Made by a program: the position numbers and the translations under genes | Assembly (NCBI RefSeq): GCF_036227605.1 | Contig: NZ_CP109487.1 | Span: 1,984,001-2,048,000, forward strand | DNA length: 64,000 nt | Source of the DNA: Streptomyces sp. NBC_01439 | GTDB lineage: Bacteria > Actinomycetota > Actinomycetes > Streptomycetales > Streptomycetaceae | Reading direction: 5' to 3' | The notes under the pieces: generated by a model | Told to the model about the DNA's origin: nothing | The model's database searches: none | Seen by the model: only the letters and a program-made list of their open reading frames with translations | In this document: in pieces, positions 8,939 through 17,678 of the stretch | How positions within the stretch are numbered: position 1 is the first letter of the stretch | Layout: each line of letters begins with the position of its first letter

Positions 8939-9238
8939 GTGCGTCCTCGGTACGTGGGGCCCGGCCCCCAGCGTTCCCGGGGCCCGGTGTTGATCACCGA
9001 ATACCCACGCTAGACCCCATCGCAGCACCCCGGAGCGCCAGTTGGCGAACTTCGCGGGGGTGCTTCCCGCTCCCGGTGGAGCGCTCGTACAGCAGCCCGA
9101 ATGCGCCGGTCGGCCCCCTGGGACCACCCCGGCGGCGCCCCTCGGCAGCCGTCACCACACCGCTGGAGAAACCGAGTTGGGCGTCCGCCGGGCGGTCCGC
9201 ACCGGTGGACGGGAGCCCGCTCGCCGCGCGCCAACGCC
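8939..9238. other. intergenic region upstream of the conservon
   Basis: A 300-base stretch between the kinase start and the end of the next leftward gene. It should hold the conservon promoter. Open frames here are shadows with no plausible ribosome binding site or family. I see no convincing hairpin or operator. Confidence 0.5.
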
Positions 9239-9805
9239 TCAGAGCATCCGCTCGGCTGTCGCCGCCCGGGTGCGCAGCGCGTCGGCCTCCTCGTGCCGGC
9301 CCCAGGCAGCCAGGATCCGCGCCCGGTATTCCATCGCGTACCCGTCGCCCAGTTCTTCGGCGCGCAGGAACGCCTGGACGGCCCGCTCCAGGTCACCGCA
9401 GTCCCGGAAGGCCACGCCCAGCGCGGTGATCGGGAACGCCTCGTCCTGCGCAAGGACGACCGGAGCCCAACGCTCGACACCAGCCGCATCGCCACGGTCG
9501 AGCGCCTGCTTGACGAGGCCCAGCATGGCGTCCGGATCGCCGAGCACCGCGGCCTTCTCCCAGATCACCTGCGCGCGGTTCGCGTCACCGGCCACCGCGT
9601 GCAACATTCCCAGGTTGAAGCCGGCAACCGCGTTCCCGGCCGCCCATGCCCGGCCCCACCAGTGCAGCGCGCCGTCCCGGTCACCCTTCGCGTGCAGGCC
9701 CGCCGCCAGGTTCCCCATCGCCACGTCGTCACCCAGCTCCGCCGCAGTAGTCAGCTCGGCCAGCTTCTCGTCCGACTCCGACCGCCGGCGGAACCACCGA
9801 GCCAT
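9239..9805 (-). CDS. TPR/Sel1-like repeat protein
   Basis: A 188-residue all-helical protein built of repeats with the pattern AxxGDxxAMxNLAxxLxxxGDxxGAxxWWxxA, repeated about five times (for example ELGDDVAMGNLA, AGNAVAGFNLGML, LGDPDAMLGLV, LGDGYAMEYRA). This is the Sel1/TPR solenoid, a protein-interaction scaffold. No catalytic domain or signal peptide is seen. The ATG at 9805 (MARWFRRR) is taken as the start; an ATG at 9826 is possible. It appears monocistronic and its partner is unknown. Confidence 0.75.
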   Translation of the reverse strand: MARWFRRRSESDEKLAELTTAAELGDDVAMGNLAAGLHAKGDRDGALHWWGRAWAAGNAVAGFNLGMLHAVAGDANRAQVIWEKAAVLGDPDAMLGLVKQALDRGDAAGVERWAPVVLAQDEAFPITALGVAFRDCGDLERAVQAFLRAEELGDGYAMEYRARILAAWGRHEEADALRTRAATAERML

Positions 9806-10131
9806 CAGCAACCACCCCCGCAGCACAACTGCACCGACCCCCGGAATTGCGGGCGGCGAACACCTCTCACCCGGCGATCATGCCAGCCCATGGCCCGGAC
9901 GGCTCGCGCGAGGGCGGCCCGCCGGGTCAACGAGGTCGACCCCGCCCTGCTCCGGGCGGACGTACTCGGCCACTCGTCCCGGGCGACCGGACCCGACGAT
10001 CGGCGCCCAGCACTCAGCTCGCCGAGTGAAGCGCTCACCCGCCAACTGAAGAGCTCGATCAGAACCGGTGTGACTGATTCCCAATCGTCGTGGTCAAGCA
10101 GTCGGAGTGGTGCGGGAAGGCGAGCTGATGG
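9806..10131. other. intergenic region, no supported gene
   Basis: A 326-base stretch between two leftward genes. Short frames exist on both strands but none has both a ribosome binding site and recognisable content. It presumably contains the promoter of the TPR gene. Confidence 0.5.
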
Positions 10132-10461
10132 TCAGGGACGCACGCCGTGGCGATCCTCTGTGCCGACGCCGAGAACGGCTCGAGCAGCCGCCAGACGCTC
10201 CCTGGACTCGGCTATCCACTCTTCGCCCATATCGAGCGGGACTGAGACGACGATCTGGGTGCTGGGCCCGTCATGGACTTCGACCACGTAGGGGTCGTCG
10301 GCAATGAATCGGAGGTAGGCCGTGCGGCCGGATCGGGGCCAGTCCGCCATGAACGGCTCGTCGAGGTCGGCCTCCTGCTCGTTCTCCTCGAGGGCGTCCA
10401 GAAGCCGACCCCAGTCCGAGAGGTCCTCGGAGTCGAACCCGAGATGGACGGTTCCGTTCAC
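10132..10461 (-). CDS. hypothetical protein, possibly 5'-truncated
   Basis: A 109-residue acidic protein that I do not recognise. It opens GTG at 10461 (MNGTVHLGFDSED) and includes LLDALEENEQEADLDEPFM and YVVEVHDGPSTQIVVSV. The same frame reads plausibly further upstream (RYYDAEAVVTSGF directly before the GTG) as far as a stop near 10591, but without ATG, GTG or TTG. The gene may therefore have lost its true 5' end, or the GTG is real and the upstream similarity is accidental. No domain or membrane segment is seen. Confidence 0.5.
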   Translation of the reverse strand: MNGTVHLGFDSEDLSDWGRLLDALEENEQEADLDEPFMADWPRSGRTAYLRFIADDPYVVEVHDGPSTQIVVSVPLDMGEEWIAESRERLAAARAVLGVGTEDRHGVRP

Positions 10462-10651
10462 GAAGCCGCTTGTGACGACGGCTTCCGCGTCGTAGTACCG
10501 GACGCCCAGGCTTTCGAGCGATGGGCTTCGCCGATCCGGGCGGCGTACTGGGACCGCTGCGGCCGGCTTGCCGAACCGCTGACCGCCGACTCAGGAGGAC
10601 GCCGGTTCGCGTACCAGCATCCAAATGATCGCCGGGCATCGGCGTGGGGGA

Positions 10652-11242
10652 TCAGGCCGGGGCGCGCAGCCCCGCCAGGAGGCGGTCGAGCGCCTGTTCC
10701 GCGGCCTGCGGGTCTCCGCCCCGTGCGATCCAGAGCGCGGCCTCGTTCATCGCTCCCGAGAGCAGCCGGGCGAGGGGCTCCACCGGCTGATCGGCGATGA
10801 TCCCGGCCGCGGCGAGCGCCGCCAGGGCCTCTGCGAGGTGCCGGGCGGAGGACTCCTCGTCCATGGTCCGCCACTCGTCCCAGCCCAGCACGATGGGCGC
10901 GTCGACCAGCAGGATCTGCCGCACCGCCGGGTCGGTCCCCGCTGCCAGGAAGGACCGGCAGCCGGCACGGAGCTGCTCCCAGAGGTCCTCGTACTGCCCG
11001 GCCTCGGCCGCGACCCGCTGTCCGAGTTCCTGCTGGACCTCGGCGACGACGGCCCGGAAGAGCCCCTCCTTGCTGTCGAAGTGGTGGTAAGCGGCCCCCT
11101 TGGTGACACCGGCGGCCCGCGCCACCTCGGCCAGCACCACGTGGTGGTAGCCGTCGGCGGCGAACCGCCGCTGCCCTTCGGCCAGCAGCGCCCGCCGCGT
11201 GGCCGCCCGCTGCTCCGCCCTGGAGACCGCCATCGCGCTCAT
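10652..11242 (-). CDS. TetR family transcriptional regulator
   Basis: A 196-residue TetR-type repressor. The N-terminal helix-turn-helix is clear: ALLAEGQRRFAADGYHHVVLAEVARAAGVTKGAAYHHFDSKEGLF. The C-terminal ligand-binding part (ILLVDAPIVLGWDEWR, MNEAALWIARGG) resembles regulators of small-molecule efflux or catabolism. ATG 11242 is chosen; ATGs at 11233 and 11254 are alternatives. It is divergent from a VOC-family gene, and two copies of a 15-bp palindrome lie between them, so it probably represses both itself and the VOC gene until a ligand binds. Confidence 0.88.
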   Translation of the reverse strand: MSAMAVSRAEQRAATRRALLAEGQRRFAADGYHHVVLAEVARAAGVTKGAAYHHFDSKEGLFRAVVAEVQQELGQRVAAEAGQYEDLWEQLRAGCRSFLAAGTDPAVRQILLVDAPIVLGWDEWRTMDEESSARHLAEALAALAAAGIIADQPVEPLARLLSGAMNEAALWIARGGDPQAAEQALDRLLAGLRAPA

Positions 11243-11258
11243 CACCCTTCCCATTTCA

Positions 11259-11304
11259 CATACCGAGGGTATGCTAACGCCAGAATTCACATACCCCGGG
11301 TATG
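11259..11304. promoter_or_regulatory. tandem palindromic operators for the TetR regulator
   Basis: Two near-identical palindromes: CATACCGAGGGTATG at 11259-11273 and CATACCCCGGGTATG at 11290-11304. Both are preceded by TTCA. Their centres are 31 bp apart, three helical turns, and each lies just in front of one of the two divergent genes. TetR binding here is inferred from position and symmetry. Confidence 0.75.
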
Positions 11305-11330
11305 CGAAATGGAGCTGAAAGGACCCTGCC

Positions 11331-11798
11331 ATGACGAACGAACCCACGGCCCCGCCCACGACCGGACTCGGCAGCTTCTACCCCGTGCTCGCCACCCGAG
11401 ACGTGGCGGCCTCCCGCGACTTCTATACCCGTCACTTCGGCTTCGAGGTGACCTTCGCGGCGGACTGGTACGTGAGTCTGCGCCGCCCCGACGCCCCGCA
11501 GTACGAACTGGCCCTCCTCGACCACGCCCACCCGACCGTCCCCGAGGGCCACCGGGCAGCGCTCCGCGGCGGCCTGCTGCTGAACTTCGAGGTGGACGAC
11601 GCGGACTCGGAGCACCAACGCCTCGTCGTCGAAGCCGGCCTGCCCGAAGTGCTCCCGCTCCGCACGGAAGATTTCGGCCAGCGCCACTTCATCGTTGCCG
11701 CCCCTGACGGCGTGCTGATCGACGTCATCACCGTCGTACCGCCCGACGAGGAGTACGCCGCCCAGTACACCGACCCGCAGTTCCGGCAAGCGAGCTGA
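11331..11798 (+). CDS. VOC family (glyoxalase/bleomycin-resistance-like) protein
   Basis: A 155-residue vicinal-oxygen-chelate protein with the paired beta-alpha-beta-beta-beta modules: [27 protein letters not shown], then [18 protein letters not shown] and a final [14 protein letters not shown]. Members bind a metal or a small ligand; roles range from glyoxalase and dioxygenase to drug binding. ATG 11331 follows AAAGGA. It is the probable target of the divergent TetR regulator, so it may deal with the compound that regulator senses. The substrate is unknown. Confidence 0.85.
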   Translation: MTNEPTAPPTTGLGSFYPVLATRDVAASRDFYTRHFGFEVTFAADWYVSLRRPDAPQYELALLDHAHPTVPEGHRAALRGGLLLNFEVDDADSEHQRLVVEAGLPEVLPLRTEDFGQRHFIVAAPDGVLIDVITVVPPDEEYAAQYTDPQFRQAS

Positions 11799-11908
11799 TC
11801 CCCAGAAGGCGCGGGCAGGAGCCGGCCGGCTCTTGCCCCTCCCCCGTGCTGCCCTGCGGCCCGTCACGGCACGCCCGCCCGCCCGCTGGTTGAGCGACGG
11901 CCGGGTGT

Positions 11909-13696
11909 TCAAGCGCCGAAGTGGGTGAGGGGACCCCAGATGTGGGCCGTGTTCCTTTCCTGGGCCAGGCGGGCTACGGCGCGGCCGGCGGCCACGGAGG
12001 GCGGGGTGTTCCGTTGCAGTTCCTCGTGCAGGTGGGTCATCAGGAGCTTCGTCTTGTCCACGTCCGGGACCGGCCACAGGGCGGCGATGACGGAGCTTGC
12101 GCCCATGGCGAGCACGGAAGCGGGCAAGTCGGCCTGTTCGGCGGATCGGGCGGTGCCCAGGCCTGCGAGGTGGCGGGCGGAGAGGACGACGGTGGCTCCC
12201 CGCCGGAGGTCGCGGGGCAGGAGTGCGGACAGCGGGGTGGGGCGGCCGAGGAGAAGGGTGGAGTTCAGCGGGGCCTCGAGGTCGAGGATGCCGTGGCCGG
12301 CCAGGTGGATCAGGTCGGCGTCCGCGATCCGCGCGACGAGCCCGCCGGGAACGGCGGCCGGGAGCGGGTCCGCTGCCCGCTGCGGAGCCTGGCCGGTTCC
12401 CGCCCCCGGGTCGGGGTCGTGCAGGATCACGGGGTCCACCCCGTGCAGTGCGGCCACCTCGCGGGCCTCGGACACCGCCATCTTGATGGGGACTCCGCCG
12501 GCCCCGTCGTGGTACCAGGGGTCGGCCACGACGAGGGTCTTGCGCCGGGTACGGGTAGAGCGCGGCCAGGTGCCGGCGAACATCAGGGCCCGGCCGGAGG
12601 GGACGACCGTGAGGTCCGTCCTGGCGCAGACCGGTACGCCGTCAACGGGGGTGGTGAACAGCGGCAGCAGCGCGCTCTCGCCCACGGGGATGATGGCGAC
12701 GCGTCCGCCTTCCAGGTCCGGCCACGCGTCGAGTACGGGCCGCCACACCGAGGCCGCAACGGCTTCGAACACCGACCGGGCCGCCAAGTCCCTGAGTCTC
12801 GGCCGTCGCTCGCCGGAGTTCAGCACGTCCCTGACGCGCTTCGCCTGCACCCGGACGGCGTCGAGGCCGAGCAGGGGCAGCGCGATGCTCTCGCACAGGG
12901 TGCGGCCGGTCTCCGTAGCCTCCAGCCGGACCGCGGTGCCGGCGCCCGCGCCGGGGACGACGTAGACGACCGAGCGGCCGGTGAGGCTGGCCGCGAGCAC
13001 GGCGGGTGCGACGGTGGCCCCTGCGTGCAGGGGCCACCTCTGTGACCCGTCGATCACATCCGTCAGATCCTGCAGGAGCATGGCGTCAGCCTGGCTGCGG
13101 AGGGCGGCGACGCCGTCGACGGACACGGCCGGCTCCCGGCTCTCCCGGGCGATCGTCTCCTGCTGGCTGCGCCGGATCGCCTGCAGTCGCCGCAGCGCGT
13201 CCTCGCCACCGAGGACGGCGGACATCTCGCGTGCGCGGGTTCGGGCGCCGAGCTGCATGGTGGCCAGGGCCTCCGCAATGATGCAGGCGGCCAGCGGGAT
13301 GCCGGCCCGGTGGGCGACGTCCAGCGACGTGTCGAGCATGACCTGCACACCCGGCAGCAAGTCTTCCGGGAAGGGCAGTGCAAGGCTCGTGCAGCGAGAT
13401 TCGACAAATGCCACTGCGGTGCAGAAGTTGAGGGCGGAGCAGGTCGCCGGGAACCACTGCCCGCACAACGCGTGCAGGCCGAAGGACGTGCGGGCGGTTT
13501 CGACGAGCAGCGGGGCGTACTCCTCGTCGCCACGGCCGAGTTCGGCGAAGCAGTGGCTCATGAGCTGCCACGATTCGGCCACGACCGCGTCCGCCCCCTG
13601 CTGCCGGCCGCGCTGGCGCAGGTCCAGGAGGGCACGGTGCACCGCTTCCCGTTCCCGTTCCCTTTTCTTGGTGCGGGCGCGGCCGAACAGAGCCAT
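11909..13696 (-). CDS. CHAT-domain-like protein lacking the catalytic cysteine
   Basis: A 595-residue protein with a C-terminal CHAT (caspase-HetF-associated with TPR) fold. The histidine motif IHLAGHG is intact (His about 468), and the region ASVLAMGASSVIAALWPVPD and the closing IWGPLTHFG are typical. Where active CHAT proteases have LSAC, this protein reads VVLSARHLAG: Arg at about 508 instead of Cys. It is therefore probably not a protease, unless another residue substitutes. The N-terminal 250 residues are helical and begin with a basic KKREREREAV segment. ATG 13696 overlaps the upstream stop by one base (TGATG), so it is translated together with the small partner gene. Confidence 0.8.
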   Translation of the reverse strand: MALFGRARTKKREREREAVHRALLDLRQRGRQQGADAVVAESWQLMSHCFAELGRGDEEYAPLLVETARTSFGLHALCGQWFPATCSALNFCTAVAFVESRCTSLALPFPEDLLPGVQVMLDTSLDVAHRAGIPLAACIIAEALATMQLGARTRAREMSAVLGGEDALRRLQAIRRSQQETIARESREPAVSVDGVAALRSQADAMLLQDLTDVIDGSQRWPLHAGATVAPAVLAASLTGRSVVYVVPGAGAGTAVRLEATETGRTLCESIALPLLGLDAVRVQAKRVRDVLNSGERRPRLRDLAARSVFEAVAASVWRPVLDAWPDLEGGRVAIIPVGESALLPLFTTPVDGVPVCARTDLTVVPSGRALMFAGTWPRSTRTRRKTLVVADPWYHDGAGGVPIKMAVSEAREVAALHGVDPVILHDPDPGAGTGQAPQRAADPLPAAVPGGLVARIADADLIHLAGHGILDLEAPLNSTLLLGRPTPLSALLPRDLRRGATVVLSARHLAGLGTARSAEQADLPASVLAMGASSVIAALWPVPDVDKTKLLMTHLHEELQRNTPPSVAAGRAVARLAQERNTAHIWGPLTHFGA

Positions 13697-14082
13697 CACC
13701 CGGCGGCGTCCGATGCGGCGGGGGCCCGGACGGCGGCCAGCACGGAGGCGATGGTGCCGGCGAAGGCCGCCGGGTCCCGCGCGGGGGTCCCGTCGTGGCC
13801 CGGCGGGCAGCTGATCTCCATGCGCACCGCAGAGCCGGGCGGACCCGCGGTGCCGGTGAACACCGGGGGTCCGGCCTCCCCGGTACGCGGTCCCGGCAAG
13901 GCCGCGGTCCGCCGGACGGAGTCGGCGATCTGTTCTCGGGCCGGGTACACGCCCACCAGGTTGGCGGAGACGTCCAGGGCCCCTTCCCCGTACGACACCC
14001 CGGCCTCCACCTCGTCGAACCCGTCCTCTTCGAGGAGGGCCCGGAGGCCGGCGGGAACGTGCACGTACATGTGCTCGCTCAT
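13696..14082 (-). CDS. small hypothetical partner of the CHAT-like protein
   Basis: A 128-residue protein I do not recognise. It begins MSEHMYVHVPAGLRALLEEDGFDEVEAGVSYGEG and has a Pro/Gly-rich second half ending in an Ala-rich helix. There is no signal peptide or obvious enzyme motif. Its stop overlaps the start of the CHAT-like gene as TGATG. In conflict systems small genes coupled this way often encode adaptor or death-like domains, but that is only inference. The start ATG at 14082 is the first after the GC-rich leader. Confidence 0.6.
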   Translation of the reverse strand: MSEHMYVHVPAGLRALLEEDGFDEVEAGVSYGEGALDVSANLVGVYPAREQIADSVRRTAALPGPRTGEAGPPVFTGTAGPPGSAVRMEISCPPGHDGTPARDPAAFAGTIASVLAAVRAPAASDAAG

Positions 14083-14280
14083 GTTCAGCACCGTAGCGAG
14101 GTACTGCCGGCGGCGCGGCCGAATCCGGACAATACGCGGGGTCCGGCTCGGGACCGCGCGCCCGCGGGGGTGCGGCAGACCGCGGACCTGCTCTCCGGGC
14201 TGAGTGTGGACGGCCGCCGGCCGAAGCAGCCGGTACGCGCATGACCCGGCCGGGCCCGAAACCACCCCGGCCGGATCCGG

Positions 14281-14355
14281 CCACGCCACGCCACGTCACG
14301 TCACGTCACGTCACGTCACGTCACGTCACGTCACGTCACGTCGTGTCGTGTCGTG
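14281..14355. repeat. pentanucleotide tandem repeat
   Basis: Fifteen consecutive 5-bp units without interruption: three CCACG, nine TCACG, then three TCGTG. The stepwise change of unit along the array suggests slippage growth from a decayed older edge. Such simple-sequence arrays are rare in Streptomyces DNA. Confidence 0.95.
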
Positions 14356-14387
14356 TCGTTCTTGGCTCTTGGAGCGCACAGCACGGC

Positions 14388-14554
14388 TAAGGGCTGTCCC
14401 GTAATCCGCGGCGGGTCAGCGCGCGGCGTCAGATGCGGTGCATCGCAAGGCGGAGGGGCGTCCTCATACTGGGCGTATTCGGGCGATCCCGACAACGCGG
14501 CGAGGTGCCGTAGCTGGCGCCGCGCGCCCGCCGGGGATTACGGGACAACCCTTA
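14388..14554 (+). repeat. long hairpin element, copy A
   Basis: A 167-bp element whose whole length folds back on itself. The outer inverted repeats are 28 bp (14388-14415 and 14527-14554) with 26 matches. Inside lie a 27-bp G:U-tolerant stem (GCGCGCGGCG side), a conserved GCATCGCAAGG / GCGGCGAGGTGC internal section, an inner stem, and the apical TACTGGGCGTA at 14467-14477. A second copy with unrelated outer repeats but the same core is at 51345-51507. No transposase is present, so it is MITE-like or an RNA-structured element. Confidence 0.85.
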
Positions 14555-14699
14555 GGTCGTCCGCCTCGGCCTGGCCCCGATCGGCACCTCATCCTCAACG
14601 ACCACTACTCGCGCAGCCTCGTGCTGCTTGCGCCGGTGTCGGCGCGCAGCCAGGGGCCAACGGGCATCTAGGGTGATCGCGCGTCAAGCGGTTGCCCCA

Positions 14700-17678
14700 T
14701 CAACCGTCCATCTGGCCGCGCCTCTTGGGTAGCCCCCTGCTCCTTATGGCCCTCTCAACGCGATCCCGGCCCTGTTCCGTGAGCATGTAGTGGCCGCGGC
14801 TCTCCCCCTGGCAGAGCAGGCCCTTGGACATCAGTGAGCGCAGGATGGCCTTCATCGTCTGGCGGTTGAAGTGCAGGTCGAACGCTGCCCTCAGGTCGGA
14901 CAACCCCAGGGGGACACCTTGTCGGCAGATGTGCGCCAGCACCGCGAACTCCCAGGGGAACAGCCGCCCACCTCGCCGCCCGTACCGCTCCTTGGACTCC
15001 GCGACCCCCTGTTCAGGCCGAGTCGGTGCCACCGGTGCCGAGTCGGCGTCGTCCCAGGGCCCAGGGTTGTCGACGGCGCTGAAGACGGCCAGCTCCCGCC
15101 CGTACCCGACGGCGAGAACACCCTCTGTCATAGACAGGGCGCCCACTGCGTCGGGCAAGGTCACGGTGGCATGCGGCTCGCCGGTGTCGGCGTCCCAGAA
15201 GCGGATGGTGTTGCCGAGCGGGGAGGCGGTGACCACTACCGGGCGGCCGGACGAATCGCCGACAGCGATGATCGGCGCATGGCCGACCGGGACGAAACAC
15301 CGCGGCCGGCCGGTCTCCGCGTCCCACACGCGAAGCCGTCCGTCGTCGTACGCGGCAGCGACCAAAGATCCGCCTACCGTGGCGCCCAGGGCGACGCTCA
15401 GCACGCCCGCGCCTGCCGCCGAGAGGTTTCTGCGCAGAGTGCCGGATACGGGGTTCCACAGTCCGACGGCGCCATCGTGGTGGCCGATGACGGCCACCGG
15501 CTTCTCCCGGATCCGGCCAGCGGCAACGGCTGAGACACCCTCCCGGCCCTGCAGGCCGCCAGGGAGCGGGCGTCCGGAAGTGAGCGAGTGGACGTGCAGC
15601 CGTGCGCCGTCGCCCGGGTCGACGGCCAGCACGACGGGGCGCCGCCTCGACCCGCCCACCACCAGGACCGAGAGTGGTGAGTTCGATGGAGCACGCTGCC
15701 ACTTCCGCTCACCCGTTTCAGGCCTACGGGCGGTCAGCCTTCCGTCGTCGGTGGCAACGACCGCGACGGGGCCTTCCCGCGTCGGGCCGAGACCCACTGC
15801 CGTCACCTTGGCCGTGCCGTTGAGATGGATCCCCTCGGACCTGCCGTCCGATGTGGTCAGCACCCGCAGTCGTTCGTCGCCGCACCCGGCGGCGACCAGG
15901 ATCCGGCCGTTCACTCTCTCGACGGTAAGGGAGTTGACCGGTAGCGGGAACGTGATGCTGCCTGCGGTCTGAGCACGACGGTCGTCGAGCGCCCACACGC
16001 GCGCCGTGGAGTCGTATCCAGAACTGACCGCCACCGGGCGACCCGCGACGTCTGCAACGCTGATCTCGCGCGGCGTGTCCGTGTGGGCGGTGAACGTCTG
16101 CCGTAGACTCCCGTCCGCCAGATTCCATTCGTGCAGGGTGTGGTCGGCGGAGGCTGACAGCAGTACGTATCCGGACAGGGAGTCGAGCAGCCGAGCCCTG
16201 CGGTCTCGCTCGGTTCCGTGTCGCATGCGCTGTCTGGTGCCCTTCGGCGGGGTGGGGACGTCCGCGTTTCGGCTGTGCGGCGGGTCGGATGCCCGGGCGG
16301 AGGGGGTGAAGTACGCAGCCAGCGCGCTGATTTCACCGAAGTGTCCGGCGAGCTGGCGCAGCGGTCGTCCGCCCCGTTCCAGTTCCCACAATCGGATCGT
16401 CCCGTCCGCTCCACCGGTGACGGCCACACAGTCGGCCCCGGTGTCGACGACCGCAAGCGTGGCCATGGAATCCGGCGAGCAGTTCAGGGTGGTGAGCAGG
16501 TCGCCGCCGAGGAGGTCGAAGACACGCCCGGTGCCGTCGGCATGGGCGACGAACACGGCTGGTCGCTGGCCTACGTGAACCGCAGCGACAGCGGTGACGG
16601 GGGAGTCGCCGATCCGTACCCGGTGCTGCCGTTCCGCTCCCGTTCTGGGGTCAAGTGACAGCAGTTGCCCCTGGCCTACGACGGCGATGACGTCGTCCGC
16701 GCCGGTGTCGGTGACGACCACGGCGCCCGGCGAGGGCACGGCGGTGAAGAGCTGATGGGCCGTCCCCGTGCCCGGGTCGCGCATGCTCACCGTGCCGTCG
16801 CTGCCGTAGGTCACGAGCGTGAACGCGCCGTCCAGGTCGCACGGTTTGATCTCGCGCACCTCGCCCTGATGAGCAACCTCCTCCCACAAGATCGCACCAC
16901 TGCGCGGATCCCAGCAGCGCAGGATTCCGTCCTCTGCGGCTGTGACCACGACGAAGGGGTGGGGGCCTCCTACGGCGACGGCCGTCAGCGGCGCAGTGTG
17001 CCCGTGCGCCTCGTGGTGCAGGGTGCCGGTGGTCAGGTCCCAGACTCTGGCCACCTTGTCGCCCACCGAGGTGGTCACCGCGAACGACCACCCGTCGACG
17101 GTTCCGGTGGCCACCGACGAGACCGCCGTGTCGTGGGCGAGGGCGGCCCGGAGCGCGAAACTGATGGTGCTCGCTGTGGACCAGCGGCACTGCCACGGCG
17201 TGGGCGGCGCGTGGCGGGGGTGGTAGAGCCGGCGGCTGATGTCCGGCCACTGGTGGCGGGCGGCGTCGACCGCCAGGATGTGGCGCCGCGCATCCGGTCC
17301 GACGGAGACGTGCTCCTTGAGTGAAGCCCGGTAGACCGGCAGCGCCTGGGTCGGCGTCTCGGCCTCCAGCAGGGCTCCGAAGCCCAGTACCGAGTGGGGG
17401 TCGGCGTGGACGAGGAACTCCCAGTCCTGGAAGAGCCGCCGCAATTGACCGGACTCTGCCGCGTGTTCGGCGGCGTGCCGCAGCAGGTACGGCGAGGCGA
17501 GGTCCCAGCGCGGGGTGTTGTCCACATCGATGGGGGCGGTGAGTCGGCCGAAAACCCGGGAGGCAATGGAGCGCAGGCGTTTCTCCTGGACCGAACGGGG
17601 ACCCGCCTGCTCCGCCCCTTGGAGTTCCTCCGACGCCTCCCCTTGGATTTCGCTCATGCCGGCTCGTGCTTCGTTCAT
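14700..17678 (-). CDS. WD40 beta-propeller protein with C-terminal winged helix
   Basis: A 992-residue protein. Residues 45-165 are helical with PYLLRHAAEHAAESGQL and WEFLVHADP, the superhelical linker usually found between a NACHT/STAND ATPase and WD40 repeats in single-chain proteins. From about 175 to 880 there are roughly fourteen WD40-like blades (VWDLTTGTLHHEA, CWDPRSGAILWEE, VWDAETGRPRCF, FWDADTGEPHATV). The last 90 residues form a winged helix (LFPWEFAVLAHICRQG, QTMKAILRSLMSKGLL). It starts with ATG overlapping the hydrolase stop (ATGA). Likely role: the sensor or assembly arm for the caspase-STAND NTPase two genes upstream. Confidence 0.85.
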   Translation of the reverse strand: MNEARAGMSEIQGEASEELQGAEQAGPRSVQEKRLRSIASRVFGRLTAPIDVDNTPRWDLASPYLLRHAAEHAAESGQLRRLFQDWEFLVHADPHSVLGFGALLEAETPTQALPVYRASLKEHVSVGPDARRHILAVDAARHQWPDISRRLYHPRHAPPTPWQCRWSTASTISFALRAALAHDTAVSSVATGTVDGWSFAVTTSVGDKVARVWDLTTGTLHHEAHGHTAPLTAVAVGGPHPFVVVTAAEDGILRCWDPRSGAILWEEVAHQGEVREIKPCDLDGAFTLVTYGSDGTVSMRDPGTGTAHQLFTAVPSPGAVVVTDTGADDVIAVVGQGQLLSLDPRTGAERQHRVRIGDSPVTAVAAVHVGQRPAVFVAHADGTGRVFDLLGGDLLTTLNCSPDSMATLAVVDTGADCVAVTGGADGTIRLWELERGGRPLRQLAGHFGEISALAAYFTPSARASDPPHSRNADVPTPPKGTRQRMRHGTERDRRARLLDSLSGYVLLSASADHTLHEWNLADGSLRQTFTAHTDTPREISVADVAGRPVAVSSGYDSTARVWALDDRRAQTAGSITFPLPVNSLTVERVNGRILVAAGCGDERLRVLTTSDGRSEGIHLNGTAKVTAVGLGPTREGPVAVVATDDGRLTARRPETGERKWQRAPSNSPLSVLVVGGSRRRPVVLAVDPGDGARLHVHSLTSGRPLPGGLQGREGVSAVAAGRIREKPVAVIGHHDGAVGLWNPVSGTLRRNLSAAGAGVLSVALGATVGGSLVAAAYDDGRLRVWDAETGRPRCFVPVGHAPIIAVGDSSGRPVVVTASPLGNTIRFWDADTGEPHATVTLPDAVGALSMTEGVLAVGYGRELAVFSAVDNPGPWDDADSAPVAPTRPEQGVAESKERYGRRGGRLFPWEFAVLAHICRQGVPLGLSDLRAAFDLHFNRQTMKAILRSLMSKGLLCQGESRGHYMLTEQGRDRVERAIRSRGLPKRRGQMDG

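Larger units (their letters stand above)
14083..14699. other. 617-base non-coding stretch rich in repeats
   Basis: Separates the CHAT pair from the STAND operon. It holds a 5-bp tandem repeat (14281-14355) and a long hairpin element (14388-14554). A short frame on the plus strand at about 14575-14660 (HLILNDHYSRSL) faintly resembles the end of an integrase core but is too short to call. Confidence 0.7.

Noticed and set aside
14281..14355. CRISPR-like array
   Set aside because: The units are 5 bp and contiguous with no spacers, so it is a simple tandem repeat.
14560..14675. Possible remnant of an integrase core (HLILNDHYSRSL)
   Set aside because: Only a dozen residues of weak similarity, no catalytic triad and no flanking repeats that fit; could be chance.
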